64,000 bases of DNA. Source: Pseudomonas sp. R37(2017). GTDB lineage: Bacteria; Pseudomonadota; Gammaproteobacteria; Pseudomonadales; Pseudomonadaceae. Both the position numbers and the translations under genes were made by a program. Every line of letters starts with the position of its first letter. Position 1 is the stretch's first letter. Where the stretch lies: assembly GCF_002113375.1 (NCBI RefSeq), contig NZ_NEHO01000001.1, positions 280,950 through 344,949 of the forward strand. Direction: 5' to 3'. Positions 42,275-51,577 of this stretch are shown piece after piece. The notes beneath the pieces were generated by a model. That model saw only the letters and a program-made list of their open reading frames with translations, was not told where the DNA came from and did not search any database.

Positions 42275-44728
42275 ATGAAAAAACTAAAACTGGTGATGAT
42301 CGGCAACGGCATGGCCGGGGTCCGGACCCTGGAAGAACTGCTCAAACTGAGCACGGAGCTGTACGACATTACGGTCTTCGGTGCCGAACCCCACACCAAC
42401 TACAACCGCATCCTGTTGTCGCCGGTGCTGGCGGGCGAACAGACCTTCGAAGAGATCGTGCTCAACGACCTGGACTGGTACCAGGAAAACAACATCAAGC
42501 TGCTGCTCAACCGCAAGGTGGTGGAGATCGACCGGGTCAAGCGCCGGGTCATTGCCGAAGACGGCAGCGAAGCCGAATACGATCGCCTGCTCATCGCCAC
42601 CGGCTCGACGCCTTTCATCCTGCCCATTCCCGGCAACACCCTTGATGGCGTGATCGGCTACCGCGACATCGCCGACACCCAGGCCATGATCGACACCGCG
42701 AAAACCCATCGGCACGCCGTAGTGATCGGTGGCGGCCTGCTCGGTCTGGAGGCCGCCAACGGCCTGATGCTGCGGGGCATGCACGTGACCGTGGTGCATA
42801 TCGGCGAGTGGTTGCTGGAACGGCAATTGGACAAGACCAGCGGCCAGCTACTGCAAAGCGCGCTGGAATCTCGCGGCCTGCACTTTCGTCTGTGCGAGCA
42901 GACCCAGGCCTTGCACGACGCGGGCAACGGCCGGGTCGGTTCGGTGCAATTCAAAAACGGCGACATCATCCCCGCCGACCTGGTAGTGATGGCCGCCGGC
43001 ATTCGCCCCAATACCGAACTGGCGGAAAAATCCGGCATTCCATGCAGCCGCGGGATTCTGGTCAACGACACCATGCAGACCTACGACCCTCGGATCTATG
43101 CCATCGGCGAGTGCGCCAGCCACCGGGGCATCGCCTATGGTTTGGTAGCGCCGCTGTTCGAACAGGCCAAAGTCTGCGCCAACCATCTCGCCCAACTGGG
43201 TTTTGCCACCTACAAGGGCTCGGTGACTTCGACCAAGCTGAAGGTCACCGGCATCGACCTGTTTTCCGCCGGCGACTTCATGGGCGGCGAAGGCACCGAG
43301 ACCATCACCCTCTCCGACCCGATTGGCGGGGTCTACAAGAAGCTGGTGATCAAGGACGACGTGCTGGTCGGCGCCTGTCTGTACGGCGATACGGCAGATG
43401 GCGGCTGGTATTTCCGGCAGATCCGTGAGAATCACGCCATCGGCGAGATCCGCGATCACTTGATGTTCGGCGAAGGCGCCCTCGGAGATGTAGGACACCA
43501 AGGCCAGGACAAGGCCATGAGCATGGCCGATACGGCCGAAGTCTGCGGCTGCAATGGCGTGTGCAAGGGCACTATCGTCAAGGCCATTCAGGAGCACGGG
43601 CTGTTCAGTGTCGATGAAGTGAAGAAACACACCAAGGCCGCCAGCTCCTGCGGTTCCTGCTCCGGCCTCGTCGAACAGATCCTGATCAACACGGTGGGCG
43701 GCGCGGCAGACGTCAAACCGAAAAGCGAAAAAGCCATCTGCGGTTGCAGCGACCTCAATCACGGGCAAATCCGCCAGGCCATCCGCGAGCAACACCTGCT
43801 GACCATCGCCGGCACCATGGGCTATCTGAACTGGCGCACCCCCAACGGCTGCGCCACCTGCCGGCCGGCGCTCAATTACTACCTGATTTCCACCTGGCCA
43901 GGGGAAGCCCGGGATGATCCGCAATCGCGCCTGATCAACGAAAGGGCTCACGCCAACATTCAGAAAGACGGCACCTACTCGGTAGTCCCGCGGATGTGGG
44001 GCGGCGTGACCAATCCGTCGGAACTGCGGCGCATTGCCGACGTTGCCGACAAGTACAACGTGCCGATGGTCAAGGTCACCGGTGGCCAGCGCATCGACTT
44101 GCTGGGCATCCGCAAACAAGACCTGCCGGGGGTATGGAAAGACCTGGACATGCCGTCCGGCCACGCCTACGGCAAATCCATCCGCACGGTGAAAACCTGC
44201 GTCGGCAGCGAGTTCTGCCGCTTCGGCACACAGAACTCCACACAGTTGGGCATAGAACTGGAACACGACCTGTTCAACATGTGGTCACCGCACAAGGTGA
44301 AACTGGCTGTCTCCGGTTGCCCGCGCAACTGCTCCGAAGCCGGCATCAAGGATGTGGGAATCATCGGCGTGGACTCCGGCTGGGAGATGTACATCGGTGG
44401 CAACGGCGGGATCAAGACCGAAGTCGCGGAGTTCTTCGTCAAACTGAAAACCGCCGAAGAAGTCCGCGAATACAACGGCGCATTCCTGCAGCTCTATCGC
44501 GAAGAAGCCTTTTATCTGGAACGCACCGTGCACTACCTGCAGCGGGTCGGCATGGAACACATCAAGAAAGCCGTGCTCGAGGACCCGCAGCGTCGCAAGG
44601 CACTCAACGACCGCCTGCAATTTTCCCTGTCGTTCGAACAGGACCCGTGGAAGGAACGCCTGGAACAGCCCCAGCTGAAAAAAGAATTCGACGTCATCCC
44701 CGTGAAAAACCTGGAGGTGCTGGCATGA
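42275..44728 (+). CDS. nirB: Assimilatory nitrite reductase (NAD(P)H), large subunit
   Basis: This 817-residue cytoplasmic enzyme reduces nitrite to ammonium. Domains in order are a FAD/NAD(P)H part (1–400, LVMIGNGMAGVRTLEELL and VVIGGGLLGLEAANGL), BFD-like [2Fe-2S] segments (about 420–545, CGCNGVCKGTIV and CGSCSGLVEQIL), and the siroheme/[4Fe-4S] sulfite/nitrite reductase domain (550–800) with cluster cysteines in TCVGSEFCRFG and SGCPRNCSEAG. An AGGAG site precedes the ATG. The stop overlaps nirD by 4 bp. Confidence 0.95.
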   Translation: MKKLKLVMIGNGMAGVRTLEELLKLSTELYDITVFGAEPHTNYNRILLSPVLAGEQTFEEIVLNDLDWYQENNIKLLLNRKVVEIDRVKRRVIAEDGSEAEYDRLLIATGSTPFILPIPGNTLDGVIGYRDIADTQAMIDTAKTHRHAVVIGGGLLGLEAANGLMLRGMHVTVVHIGEWLLERQLDKTSGQLLQSALESRGLHFRLCEQTQALHDAGNGRVGSVQFKNGDIIPADLVVMAAGIRPNTELAEKSGIPCSRGILVNDTMQTYDPRIYAIGECASHRGIAYGLVAPLFEQAKVCANHLAQLGFATYKGSVTSTKLKVTGIDLFSAGDFMGGEGTETITLSDPIGGVYKKLVIKDDVLVGACLYGDTADGGWYFRQIRENHAIGEIRDHLMFGEGALGDVGHQGQDKAMSMADTAEVCGCNGVCKGTIVKAIQEHGLFSVDEVKKHTKAASSCGSCSGLVEQILINTVGGAADVKPKSEKAICGCSDLNHGQIRQAIREQHLLTIAGTMGYLNWRTPNGCATCRPALNYYLISTWPGEARDDPQSRLINERAHANIQKDGTYSVVPRMWGGVTNPSELRRIADVADKYNVPMVKVTGGQRIDLLGIRKQDLPGVWKDLDMPSGHAYGKSIRTVKTCVGSEFCRFGTQNSTQLGIELEHDLFNMWSPHKVKLAVSGCPRNCSEAGIKDVGIIGVDSGWEMYIGGNGGIKTEVAEFFVKLKTAEEVREYNGAFLQLYREEAFYLERTVHYLQRVGMEHIKKAVLEDPQRRKALNDRLQFSLSFEQDPWKERLEQPQLKKEFDVIPVKNLEVLA

Positions 44729-45042
44729 ACTGGCTGGATATCTGTGCACTGGAAGAGATCAACGCCCTGGGCTCGCGGATCATCGCCGGCCCTAAAGGAG
44801 ACATCGCGATTTTTCGTACCAGCGACGACGAAGTGTTCGCCCTCGACGACCGCTGCCCGCACAAGGGCGGCCCGTTGTCCCAGGGTCTGGTCTACGGCAA
44901 GCGGGTGGCCTGCCCATTGCACAACTGGCAAATCGACCTGCAAAGCGGCGAAGCCCTGGCCCCGGACATCGGCTGTGCCCATCACCATCTCGCGCGGGTG
45001 GAAAACGGCCGGGTGATGCTGGCCCTGCGGGATGCAGGCTGA
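44725..45042 (+). CDS. nirD: Nitrite reductase small subunit (Rieske-like)
   Basis: The 105-residue protein has the Rieske [2Fe-2S] motifs CPHKGGPLSQGL and CPLHNWQIDL, though its first motif reads RCPHKG. NirD partners NirB in NAD(P)H-dependent nitrite reduction. The ATG overlaps the nirB stop (ATGA), and its own stop overlaps the nasA start (TGATG), so the three genes are translationally coupled. Confidence 0.93.
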   Translation: MNWLDICALEEINALGSRIIAGPKGDIAIFRTSDDEVFALDDRCPHKGGPLSQGLVYGKRVACPLHNWQIDLQSGEALAPDIGCAHHHLARVENGRVMLALRDAG

Positions 45043-47759
45043 TGAACCGCCAGATCACTGCGTCCACCTGCTGTTACTGCGGGGTCGGTTGCGGAGTGCT
45101 GATCGAGCACGACGGTTCACGCATCTTCGGCGTCAGCGGCGATCCGACCCACCCGGCCAATTTCGGCAAACTGTGCAGCAAGGGTTCGACCCTGCACCTG
45201 ACCGGCGACGTGACGGCGCGGGCGTTGTACCCCGAACTGCGCCTCGGCAAAGACCTGGCCCGCACCCGCACCGACTGGGATACCGCCCTCGATCACGCTG
45301 CCAGCGTGTTTGCCGCGACCATTGCCGAACATGGCCCGGACAGCGTGGCGTTCTACATTTCCGGGCAACTGTTGACCGAGGACTACTACGCCTTCAACAA
45401 GCTGGCGCGTGCCCTGGTGGGCACCAATAACATCGACAGCAATTCTCGCCTGTGCATGTCCTCGGCGGTGGTGGGCTACAAACGCAGCCTGGGTGCCGAC
45501 GCGCCGCCCTGCAGCTACGAAGACCTGGAATCGAGCGATTGCGTGATGATCGTCGGCAGCAACATGGCCTACGCCCACCCGGTACTGTTTCGGCGGCTGG
45601 AAGAAGCCAAATCCCGTCGCCCACAGATGAAAGTCATCGTCATTGACCCGCGTCGTACAGACACCTGCGATCTGGCTGACCTGCACCTGGCGATTTTGCC
45701 GGGCACCGATGTCGCCTTGTTCCATGGGATTTTGCATCTGCTGCTTTGGGAAGGCTGGGTTGATCGTGACTTCATCCGGGACCACACCGACGGCCTGGCC
45801 GAACTGAAAGGCCTGGTGCATGACTACACGCCGCAAATGGTTTCGCAACTCTGCGGAATCAGCATCGAGCAATTGCGGCAATGTGCCGAGTGGGTTGGCA
45901 CTTCACCCAGCTTTCTGTCGCTGTGGTGCATGGGCTTGAACCAGTCCACCGCCGGCAGCGCGAAAAACAGTGCACTGATCAATCTGCACCTGGCCACCGG
46001 ACAGATCGGTCGTCCCGGCTCCGGACCTTTCTCCCTCACCGGTCAGCCAAATGCCATGGGCGGGCGGGAAACCGGCAGTCTGTCCAACCTGCTGCCCGGC
46101 CATCGCGACGCCGCCAATGCGCAACACCGTGCAGAAGTAGCGTCCTACTGGGGCGTCGAGCAACTGCCGGAAAATCCCGGGCTCTCGGCAATCGAGTTGT
46201 TCGAGCAAGTGCGCAGCGGCAAGATCAAGGCATTGTGGATCGCCTGCACCAACCCCGCGCAATCCATGCCGGACCAGACAACCGTGCGCGCCGCTTTGCA
46301 GGCCTGCCGGTTCGTGGTGCTGCAGGAAGCCTTTCACACCACTGAAACCGCGAAGTTCGCCGACCTTCTGCTGCCCGCCGCCAGTTGGGGAGAAAAGGAA
46401 GGCTGCGTGACCAATTCCGAACGGCGCATTTCCCACGTACGTCAGGCAATCGTCGCACCGGGTGAGGCGCGGCCGGATTGGGCAATCACCGTGGATTTCG
46501 CACAACGCCTGGAAAAACATCTGCGTCCCGGCCAAACCAGCCTGTTTGAATTCGATCATCCCGCTCAGGTCTTTGACGAATACAAACACCTGACTCAGGG
46601 TCGCGACCTGGATCTGTCCGGTATCAGCCATGCATTGATCGATCGCCTCGGTCCGCAGCAGTGGCCCTTCCCTTCCGATGCCGTAGAGGGCACTGCACGC
46701 CTTTACGTCGACGGGGTGTTTGCCACCGCCAATGGGCGCGCGCAGTTCGTCGCCGATCCCTATCGCGCCGCCAAAGAGCAACGCGATGCACGCTTCCCGC
46801 TGACCCTGATCACGGGACGTCTGCGCGATCAATGGCACGGCATGAGCCGCACCGGCACCGCCGCACAACTGTTCGGCCATGTCAGCGAAGCGCAGGTGAG
46901 CCTGCATCCGGACGAACTGCGTCGCCATCGCCTGCAGCCAGGAGATCTGGTCAGCCTGAAAAGCCGACGCGGCGCAGTCGTCGTCGCAGTTGCCAGCGAT
47001 GACAGCGTGCGCCCGGGCCAGGCCTTTTTGCCGATGCATTGGGGCGACCGCTTTCTCAAGGGCGGGGTGAACAGCCTCACATTGTCCGCATTCGATCCTT
47101 TGTCGAAACAGCCCGAACTCAAACACAGCGGCGTTCGCCTGGATCCGGTGGATTTGCCCTGGAAACTGTTCGCACTCATCGAGGGCGATGTTCAACGGCA
47201 TTTTGAGACTCTACGACCGCTTTGTGAGGCGTTTTCCTACGTCAGCCTCAGCCTGGTTGGCCGTGAGCGCCCTGCCCTGCTTGTACGGGCAGCCAATACT
47301 TCAGCGCCTTCGACGCAGTTGCTCAGCGAAATCGATAAATGCCTGGAGCTCAATGACGGCCCGGTGCTGGCTTACGACGACCCTCGACGGGCTATTGGCA
47401 AGCGTGTGCGGATCGAAAATGGCCGGATCACGGCCATTCGACTGGCCGGTGAAACCCTTGCCCAACACTGGTTGCAGGGGTTGTGGCTCGAAGGCCGCGC
47501 CGACCAGCAACTGCGGCGCTGGCTGCTAGCGCCGCTGAGCGCACCACCGGGTAACCTCGACGCGCCCGTCAACACGAACAAGATCCTGTGCAATTGCAAG
47601 AACGTCGACCAGAACGCGATCTGCGCCGGCATCAGCCGTGGCCTGGACTTGCAGGGACTCAAGCAAGAACTGGGATGCGGCACGCAATGTGGGTCCTGCG
47701 TTCCGGAAATCAAACGCCTGCTGACCGCCAAGGCGCGGCCAGTCACCGTCTTCTCGTGA
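45042..47759 (+). CDS. nasA: Assimilatory nitrate reductase catalytic subunit
   Basis: The 905-residue molybdopterin enzyme reduces nitrate to nitrite. The N-terminal [4Fe-4S] motif is CCYCGVGCGVLIEH…LCSKG, and Mo-bis-MGD domains follow (SRLCMSSAVVGYKRSLG, GLNQSTAGSAKNSALINLHLATGQIG and the C-terminal MoCo-binding region). A fused BFD-like [2Fe-2S] domain (about 845–895, ILCNCKNVDQNAICAGI…GCGTQCGSCVPEIKRLL) should receive electrons. No separate NasB-type electron-transfer subunit is encoded nearby. Confidence 0.95.
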   Translation: MNRQITASTCCYCGVGCGVLIEHDGSRIFGVSGDPTHPANFGKLCSKGSTLHLTGDVTARALYPELRLGKDLARTRTDWDTALDHAASVFAATIAEHGPDSVAFYISGQLLTEDYYAFNKLARALVGTNNIDSNSRLCMSSAVVGYKRSLGADAPPCSYEDLESSDCVMIVGSNMAYAHPVLFRRLEEAKSRRPQMKVIVIDPRRTDTCDLADLHLAILPGTDVALFHGILHLLLWEGWVDRDFIRDHTDGLAELKGLVHDYTPQMVSQLCGISIEQLRQCAEWVGTSPSFLSLWCMGLNQSTAGSAKNSALINLHLATGQIGRPGSGPFSLTGQPNAMGGRETGSLSNLLPGHRDAANAQHRAEVASYWGVEQLPENPGLSAIELFEQVRSGKIKALWIACTNPAQSMPDQTTVRAALQACRFVVLQEAFHTTETAKFADLLLPAASWGEKEGCVTNSERRISHVRQAIVAPGEARPDWAITVDFAQRLEKHLRPGQTSLFEFDHPAQVFDEYKHLTQGRDLDLSGISHALIDRLGPQQWPFPSDAVEGTARLYVDGVFATANGRAQFVADPYRAAKEQRDARFPLTLITGRLRDQWHGMSRTGTAAQLFGHVSEAQVSLHPDELRRHRLQPGDLVSLKSRRGAVVVAVASDDSVRPGQAFLPMHWGDRFLKGGVNSLTLSAFDPLSKQPELKHSGVRLDPVDLPWKLFALIEGDVQRHFETLRPLCEAFSYVSLSLVGRERPALLVRAANTSAPSTQLLSEIDKCLELNDGPVLAYDDPRRAIGKRVRIENGRITAIRLAGETLAQHWLQGLWLEGRADQQLRRWLLAPLSAPPGNLDAPVNTNKILCNCKNVDQNAICAGISRGLDLQGLKQELGCGTQCGSCVPEIKRLLTAKARPVTVFS

Positions 47760-47769
47760 GGAAAACACT

Positions 47770-48534
47770 ATGAGTGCAAAAGTCTGGCTGGTCGGTGCGG
47801 GCCCGGGTGATCCGGAGTTGCTCACGCTGAAAGCGGTACGCGCCTTGCGCGAGGCCGATGTGGTGCTGATCGATGACCTGGTCAATGTAGCGGTGCTCGA
47901 GCATTGCCCCCGGGCGCGTGTCATACCGGTGGGCAAGCGCGGTGGCTGCCGTTCCACCCCACAAGCGTTCATCCACCGCCTGATGCTTCGTTATGCCCGG
48001 CAGGGTAAATGTGTGGCGCGGCTCAAGGGTGGCGATCCGTGCATTTTTGGCCGTGGAGGCGAAGAGGCGCAGTGGTTGCGTGAGCGTGGGGTCGAAGCCG
48101 AGTTGGTCAACGGCATCACTGCCGGATTGGCGGGGGCAACACAATGCGATATCCCGCTGACCTTGCGCGGTGTGGCCCGCGGCGTGACGCTGGTCACCGC
48201 CCATACCCAGGACGACAGCCAGCTGAACTGGCAGGCGCTGGCCCAAGGCGGAACGACGCTGGTGATTTACATGGGCGTGGCCAAGCTCAGTGAAATCCGT
48301 GAACAACTATTGGCTGGCGGCATGGCAGCAGACACACCCGTAGCCATGATTGAAAACGCGTCCTTGCCCCAGCAGCGGGAATGTCTGAGTACGCTCACCG
48401 CGATGGATGAAACGGCCTTCAGATTCCAGCTGAAAAGCCCTGCCATACTGGTGATCGGTGCAGTGGCGGCCTGTGCAACTCAATCCCTGTGGGAAAGTGA
48501 ATTGCCTGTGCTGGTGGCAGATCAGTCAGCGTGA
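47770..48534 (+). CDS. cobA: Uroporphyrinogen-III C-methyltransferase (siroheme synthesis)
   Basis: This 254-residue SUMT makes precorrin-2 from uroporphyrinogen III with two SAM. Family motifs are VWLVGAGPGDPELLTLKAVRAL (GAGPGDPELLT), VARLKGGDPCIFGRGGEEA and the TPVAMIENASLPQQR segment. Single-domain form, without CysG oxidase/chelatase domains. At the end of nirBD-nasA it should supply precursor for NirB siroheme. It lies 10 bp after nasA. Confidence 0.94.
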   Translation: MSAKVWLVGAGPGDPELLTLKAVRALREADVVLIDDLVNVAVLEHCPRARVIPVGKRGGCRSTPQAFIHRLMLRYARQGKCVARLKGGDPCIFGRGGEEAQWLRERGVEAELVNGITAGLAGATQCDIPLTLRGVARGVTLVTAHTQDDSQLNWQALAQGGTTLVIYMGVAKLSEIREQLLAGGMAADTPVAMIENASLPQQRECLSTLTAMDETAFRFQLKSPAILVIGAVAACATQSLWESELPVLVADQSA

Positions 48535-48565
48535 TATCGGCTGTTTTACCAAATCGCAGACAAAG

Positions 48566-48591
48566 AAAAGCCCGGCCTGAGCCGGGCTTTT
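48566..48591. terminator. Bidirectional terminator between cobA and oprF
   Basis: AAAAGCCCGGC/GCCGGGCTTTT forms an 11-bp stem with loop CTGA, flanked by A and T runs. It can stop cobA transcripts on the plus strand and oprF transcripts on the minus strand. Confidence 0.92.
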
Positions 48592-48607
48592 CAGAGCTGT
48601 GAGCTAA

Positions 48608-49651
48608 TTACTTAGCTTGAGCTTCAACCTGCGCTTCTACGCGACGGTTAACAGCGCGACCAGCTTCAGTTTTGTTGTCAGCAACTGGGCGGGATTCGCC
48701 GTAGCCAACAGACTGAACGCGGGACGATTCAACACCGTACTGGTTGGTCAGAACTTGCTTAACGGCGTTTGCACGACGCTCGGACAGTTTCTGGTTGTAA
48801 GCGTCAGGACCGACGTTGTCAGTGTGACCTTCAACAGTAGTGGTGGTGGATGGGTACTGCTTCATGAAGTCAGCCAGGTTTTTGATGTCAGCGTAGCTGT
48901 TAGGCTTGACATCCGCCTTGTTGAAGTCGAACTTCACGTCCAGCTCAACACGTACGACTTCAGCAACAGCCGGGCAGCCATCAGCGTCAACAGTTACGTT
49001 GGCCGGGGTGTCAGGGCACTTGTCAACGTTGTCGCAAACGCCGTCGTTGTCGCTGTCGGAGCAGACTTCTGGAGCTGGAACCGGAGCAGCAGGCTTGTTG
49101 CCGCCACCGAAGTTAACACCCAGACCTACGGACGGGATGTAGTCCCAACGGCCGTTGTCCAGCTTGTAGTCAGCTTCTACGCCAGCACGAGCGTAAACGT
49201 TTTCCAGGAAGTAGTACTTCAGGCCAGCGCCAGCAGTCAGGAAAGTCGACTGGTCACGACCAGTGTGGCCGTCAGCGGCTACGTTGGTCATGCTGCCGTG
49301 CTTGACACCACCTTGAACGTAAGGACGCAGAGCGTCGCCAGCGTTGTTGAAGTGGTACTGAGCGTTCAGACCGAACTGGTCGCCTTCGATTTTCTGATGG
49401 CCAGTACCGTTGTTCGAACGGGTGTGGTCGTCATTGTTGTAGGTCAAGTTCAACGATACATCGTCGGTCAAGAAGTAACCGATGGAGGCGCCAGGAGTGT
49501 AGCCGTCTTCAACGTTGTTAACGCTGTCGTTGTACTTCTTCCCGTAGTTGAGCTCGCCTTCAACTGCGCCTTGGCCTTGTGCCAGTGCGCCGAACGAAGT
49601 AGCGGCAATAAGAGTACCAATGGCCAAGCCCAAGGTGTTTTTCAGTTTCAT
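48608..49651 (-). CDS. oprF: Major outer-membrane porin OprF (OmpA family)
   Basis: The 347-residue protein has a signal peptide (MKLKNTLGLAIGTLIAATSFGALA), an eight-strand barrel, a Cys-containing calcium-binding-like linker (CSDSDNDGVCDNVDKCPDTPANV) and a C-terminal OmpA domain that binds peptidoglycan (DVKFDFNKADVKPNSYADIKNLADFMKQYPSTTTTVEGHTDNVG). It is a structural protein and slow porin. sigX lies 107 bp upstream on the same strand, and in Pseudomonas SigX drives part of oprF transcription. Confidence 0.97.
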   Translation of the reverse strand: MKLKNTLGLAIGTLIAATSFGALAQGQGAVEGELNYGKKYNDSVNNVEDGYTPGASIGYFLTDDVSLNLTYNNDDHTRSNNGTGHQKIEGDQFGLNAQYHFNNAGDALRPYVQGGVKHGSMTNVAADGHTGRDQSTFLTAGAGLKYYFLENVYARAGVEADYKLDNGRWDYIPSVGLGVNFGGGNKPAAPVPAPEVCSDSDNDGVCDNVDKCPDTPANVTVDADGCPAVAEVVRVELDVKFDFNKADVKPNSYADIKNLADFMKQYPSTTTTVEGHTDNVGPDAYNQKLSERRANAVKQVLTNQYGVESSRVQSVGYGESRPVADNKTEAGRAVNRRVEAQVEAQAK

Positions 49652-49758
49652 CCGTTAAATCCCCATCTGGTGATTGTGAAGCAGTCCCGCAAACCGGGGG
49701 ACAACTCGGCGGCAAGTCTAACAGAACTTGCCTGCACGTAAGAGATATTTGCGCTGAA

Positions 49759-50349
49759 CTAAGTTTCAGCAATGCCTGCAAATTTCTCACGCAATTTATC
49801 TAGAGCGCGTTTGTACCGCATTTTTGTTGCACTCAAACCCATGTGCATGATGTCTGCGATCTCCTGAAACTCCAGCTCTGCGACAAAACGTAGCACCAGA
49901 ATTTCCCGGTCGATCGGGTTCACATACACCAGCCAGCGATCAAGCCCGCCCTTTTCCTCAGGTTTCGGCGTCTTTTCTTCGGACGCTTCCTCGAGGGGGT
50001 CAAGGCTCAAGGCGTCCATCAAGCGACGCTTTCGCCGTTCCTTCCGATACTGTGTGATGCACTCGTTGTACGTGATGCTATACAGCCATGTCTTGAACTT
50101 CGACTTACCCTCGAAGTTCTTCAGGCCATACAGCACCTTCAACATGACCTCCTGACAGACATCGTCTGCATCGCGATCGTTCCCGAGATACCGTGCACAC
50201 ACGTTAAATAATGTTCGCTGGTAACGCCGCATCAGTTCTTCATAGGCGCGCGTTACGTGAAACAGCTCGGTATGCGAGCGCGCGACCAACTCCTCATCAG
50301 AGAGCTCGCGGGGGTCGTAGCGCATGGATAGCGATTGGGCTTTATTCAA
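49759..50349 (-). CDS. sigX: ECF sigma factor SigX
   Basis: This 196-residue ECF sigma factor carries region 2 (YEELMRRYQRTLFNVCARYLGNDRDADDVCQEVMLKVLYGLKNFEGKSKFKTWLYSITYN) and region 4 (REILVLRFVAELEFQEIADIMHMGLSATKMRYKRALDKL). No anti-sigma gene follows; SigX is known to work without a classical one and responds to envelope conditions. Its neighbours oprF and cmpX are the conserved Pseudomonas arrangement. Confidence 0.95.
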   Translation of the reverse strand: MNKAQSLSMRYDPRELSDEELVARSHTELFHVTRAYEELMRRYQRTLFNVCARYLGNDRDADDVCQEVMLKVLYGLKNFEGKSKFKTWLYSITYNECITQYRKERRKRRLMDALSLDPLEEASEEKTPKPEEKGGLDRWLVYVNPIDREILVLRFVAELEFQEIADIMHMGLSATKMRYKRALDKLREKFAGIAET

Positions 50350-50439
50350 AACAAGTCGGGCCGACAGTCAGGTCAATGTCCGCCGCAGCCGGCGTCAGCA
50401 GGCATTTTGCGGCGGCATAGATTAGCAGGGTTTGCCGGG

Positions 50440-51264
50440 TTAGCGGCTACTCACATGCTGCTCAAGGAGAATCCGATTGGAGAGAGAGACTAGCTCACCT
50501 TCATCGGTCAGCAATGTGGTTTTAACCGTGCCGATCTCTTCGATCTGGCCTTCGACCTCACCAACACGCACTTGTTGCCCAACCTGGTACAGCTCACGCA
50601 CGTAGATTCCCGCAAGAATCTGGCCGGCGATTTCCCGGCTTCCCAACCCCATGGCCAGCGCTACCGCCAGACCAACGGTTATCAACACGATCACGATCAC
50701 ATGGTTGAGCAGGTCAGTCTTGACCTCCAACTGACTGATCGCCACCGAAATACTGATGATGATTACCAGGCCCTGGGCAATTCGCCCAAGCCCTGAAGCA
50801 TAGTCCAGACCTACGCCTTCCGCCGCGCCGCGCACCAGCCCGTTGGCCAGTTGCGCCAGCAAGACACCGACCAGCAACACCAGCGCGGCGCCAAACACCT
50901 TCGGCAAATACAGCGCAAGCATGTCCAGCGTAGCTGAAACTCGCTCAAGTCCAAGGGACTCTGCTGCAGAAACCAGGAAAATAAGCAGAACGAACCAATA
51001 GACGATCTTGCCGATCAAGGTCGAAATGGGAACTTGCAGTCCGGCACGGGACATCAGCTTGGTCAGGCCGGTGCCGCCCATCAAGCGGTCAAGGCCCAAT
51101 TTGGCGAGTAACTTGGAGAGCAAGGTGTCCAGCAGTTTGGCCACGACAAAACCCAACAGCAACACAACCAGTGCGCCGAACAGGTTCGGAATGAAGTTCG
51201 CAACCTTGGTCCACAACGCAGTCATTGCAGTGACGAGGCTCTGAGTCCAGAGATCAAGTTCCAT
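50440..51264 (-). CDS. cmpX: Small mechanosensitive-type channel CmpX (MscS-like)
   Basis: The 274-residue inner-membrane protein has about five helices and an MscS-like pore helix and beta region (GLAVALAMGLGSREIAGQILAGIYVRELYQVGQQVRVGEVEGQIEEIG). In Pseudomonas it is CmpX, upstream of sigX, linked to membrane stress signalling. The ATG at 51264 is used rather than an in-frame Met two codons earlier. It follows crfX by 2 bp. Confidence 0.92.
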   Translation of the reverse strand: MELDLWTQSLVTAMTALWTKVANFIPNLFGALVVLLLGFVVAKLLDTLLSKLLAKLGLDRLMGGTGLTKLMSRAGLQVPISTLIGKIVYWFVLLIFLVSAAESLGLERVSATLDMLALYLPKVFGAALVLLVGVLLAQLANGLVRGAAEGVGLDYASGLGRIAQGLVIIISISVAISQLEVKTDLLNHVIVIVLITVGLAVALAMGLGSREIAGQILAGIYVRELYQVGQQVRVGEVEGQIEEIGTVKTTLLTDEGELVSLSNRILLEQHVSSR

Positions 51265-51266
51265 AT

Positions 51267-51515
51267 TCAATCAGCCTTATCAGCAGTGCGGGCAGCAGGT
51301 TTACGAAGACGGGATACCGGCGCGACATGGGCCGATCCGTTATTAAGGGCAATCATCAGTGCGGGCAACCAACGCCCCAGCAGGCTGAACAAATCACCTG
51401 CGCCGACCTGGCGGTTGGCGGTTTTCAGCACACGCCCCAGGCACGCATCGTCGTCCCGGGTGGACGGTGAGGCATTGAGCATGTCGCGTAAAGACTGTTC
51501 AAACGGATCGTGCAT
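51267..51515 (-). CDS. crfX: CrfX family small protein
   Basis: The 82-residue protein (MHDPFEQSLRDMLNASPSTRDDDACLGRVLKTANRQVGAGDLFSLLGRWLPALMIALNNG…) has one amphipathic hydrophobic stretch and no known catalytic motif. Its position between cmaX and cmpX and its sequence fit CrfX of Pseudomonas, of unknown function. The ATG at 51515 has AGAGG 5 nt upstream; the GTG two codons earlier overlaps that site. Confidence 0.85.
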   Translation of the reverse strand: MHDPFEQSLRDMLNASPSTRDDDACLGRVLKTANRQVGAGDLFSLLGRWLPALMIALNNGSAHVAPVSRLRKPAARTADKAD

Positions 51516-51577
51516 ACGCACCTCTCGTGATGTCTGTGGGAGACGCGGTCAGATTTGGTCGGGTCACATGGTTGCCC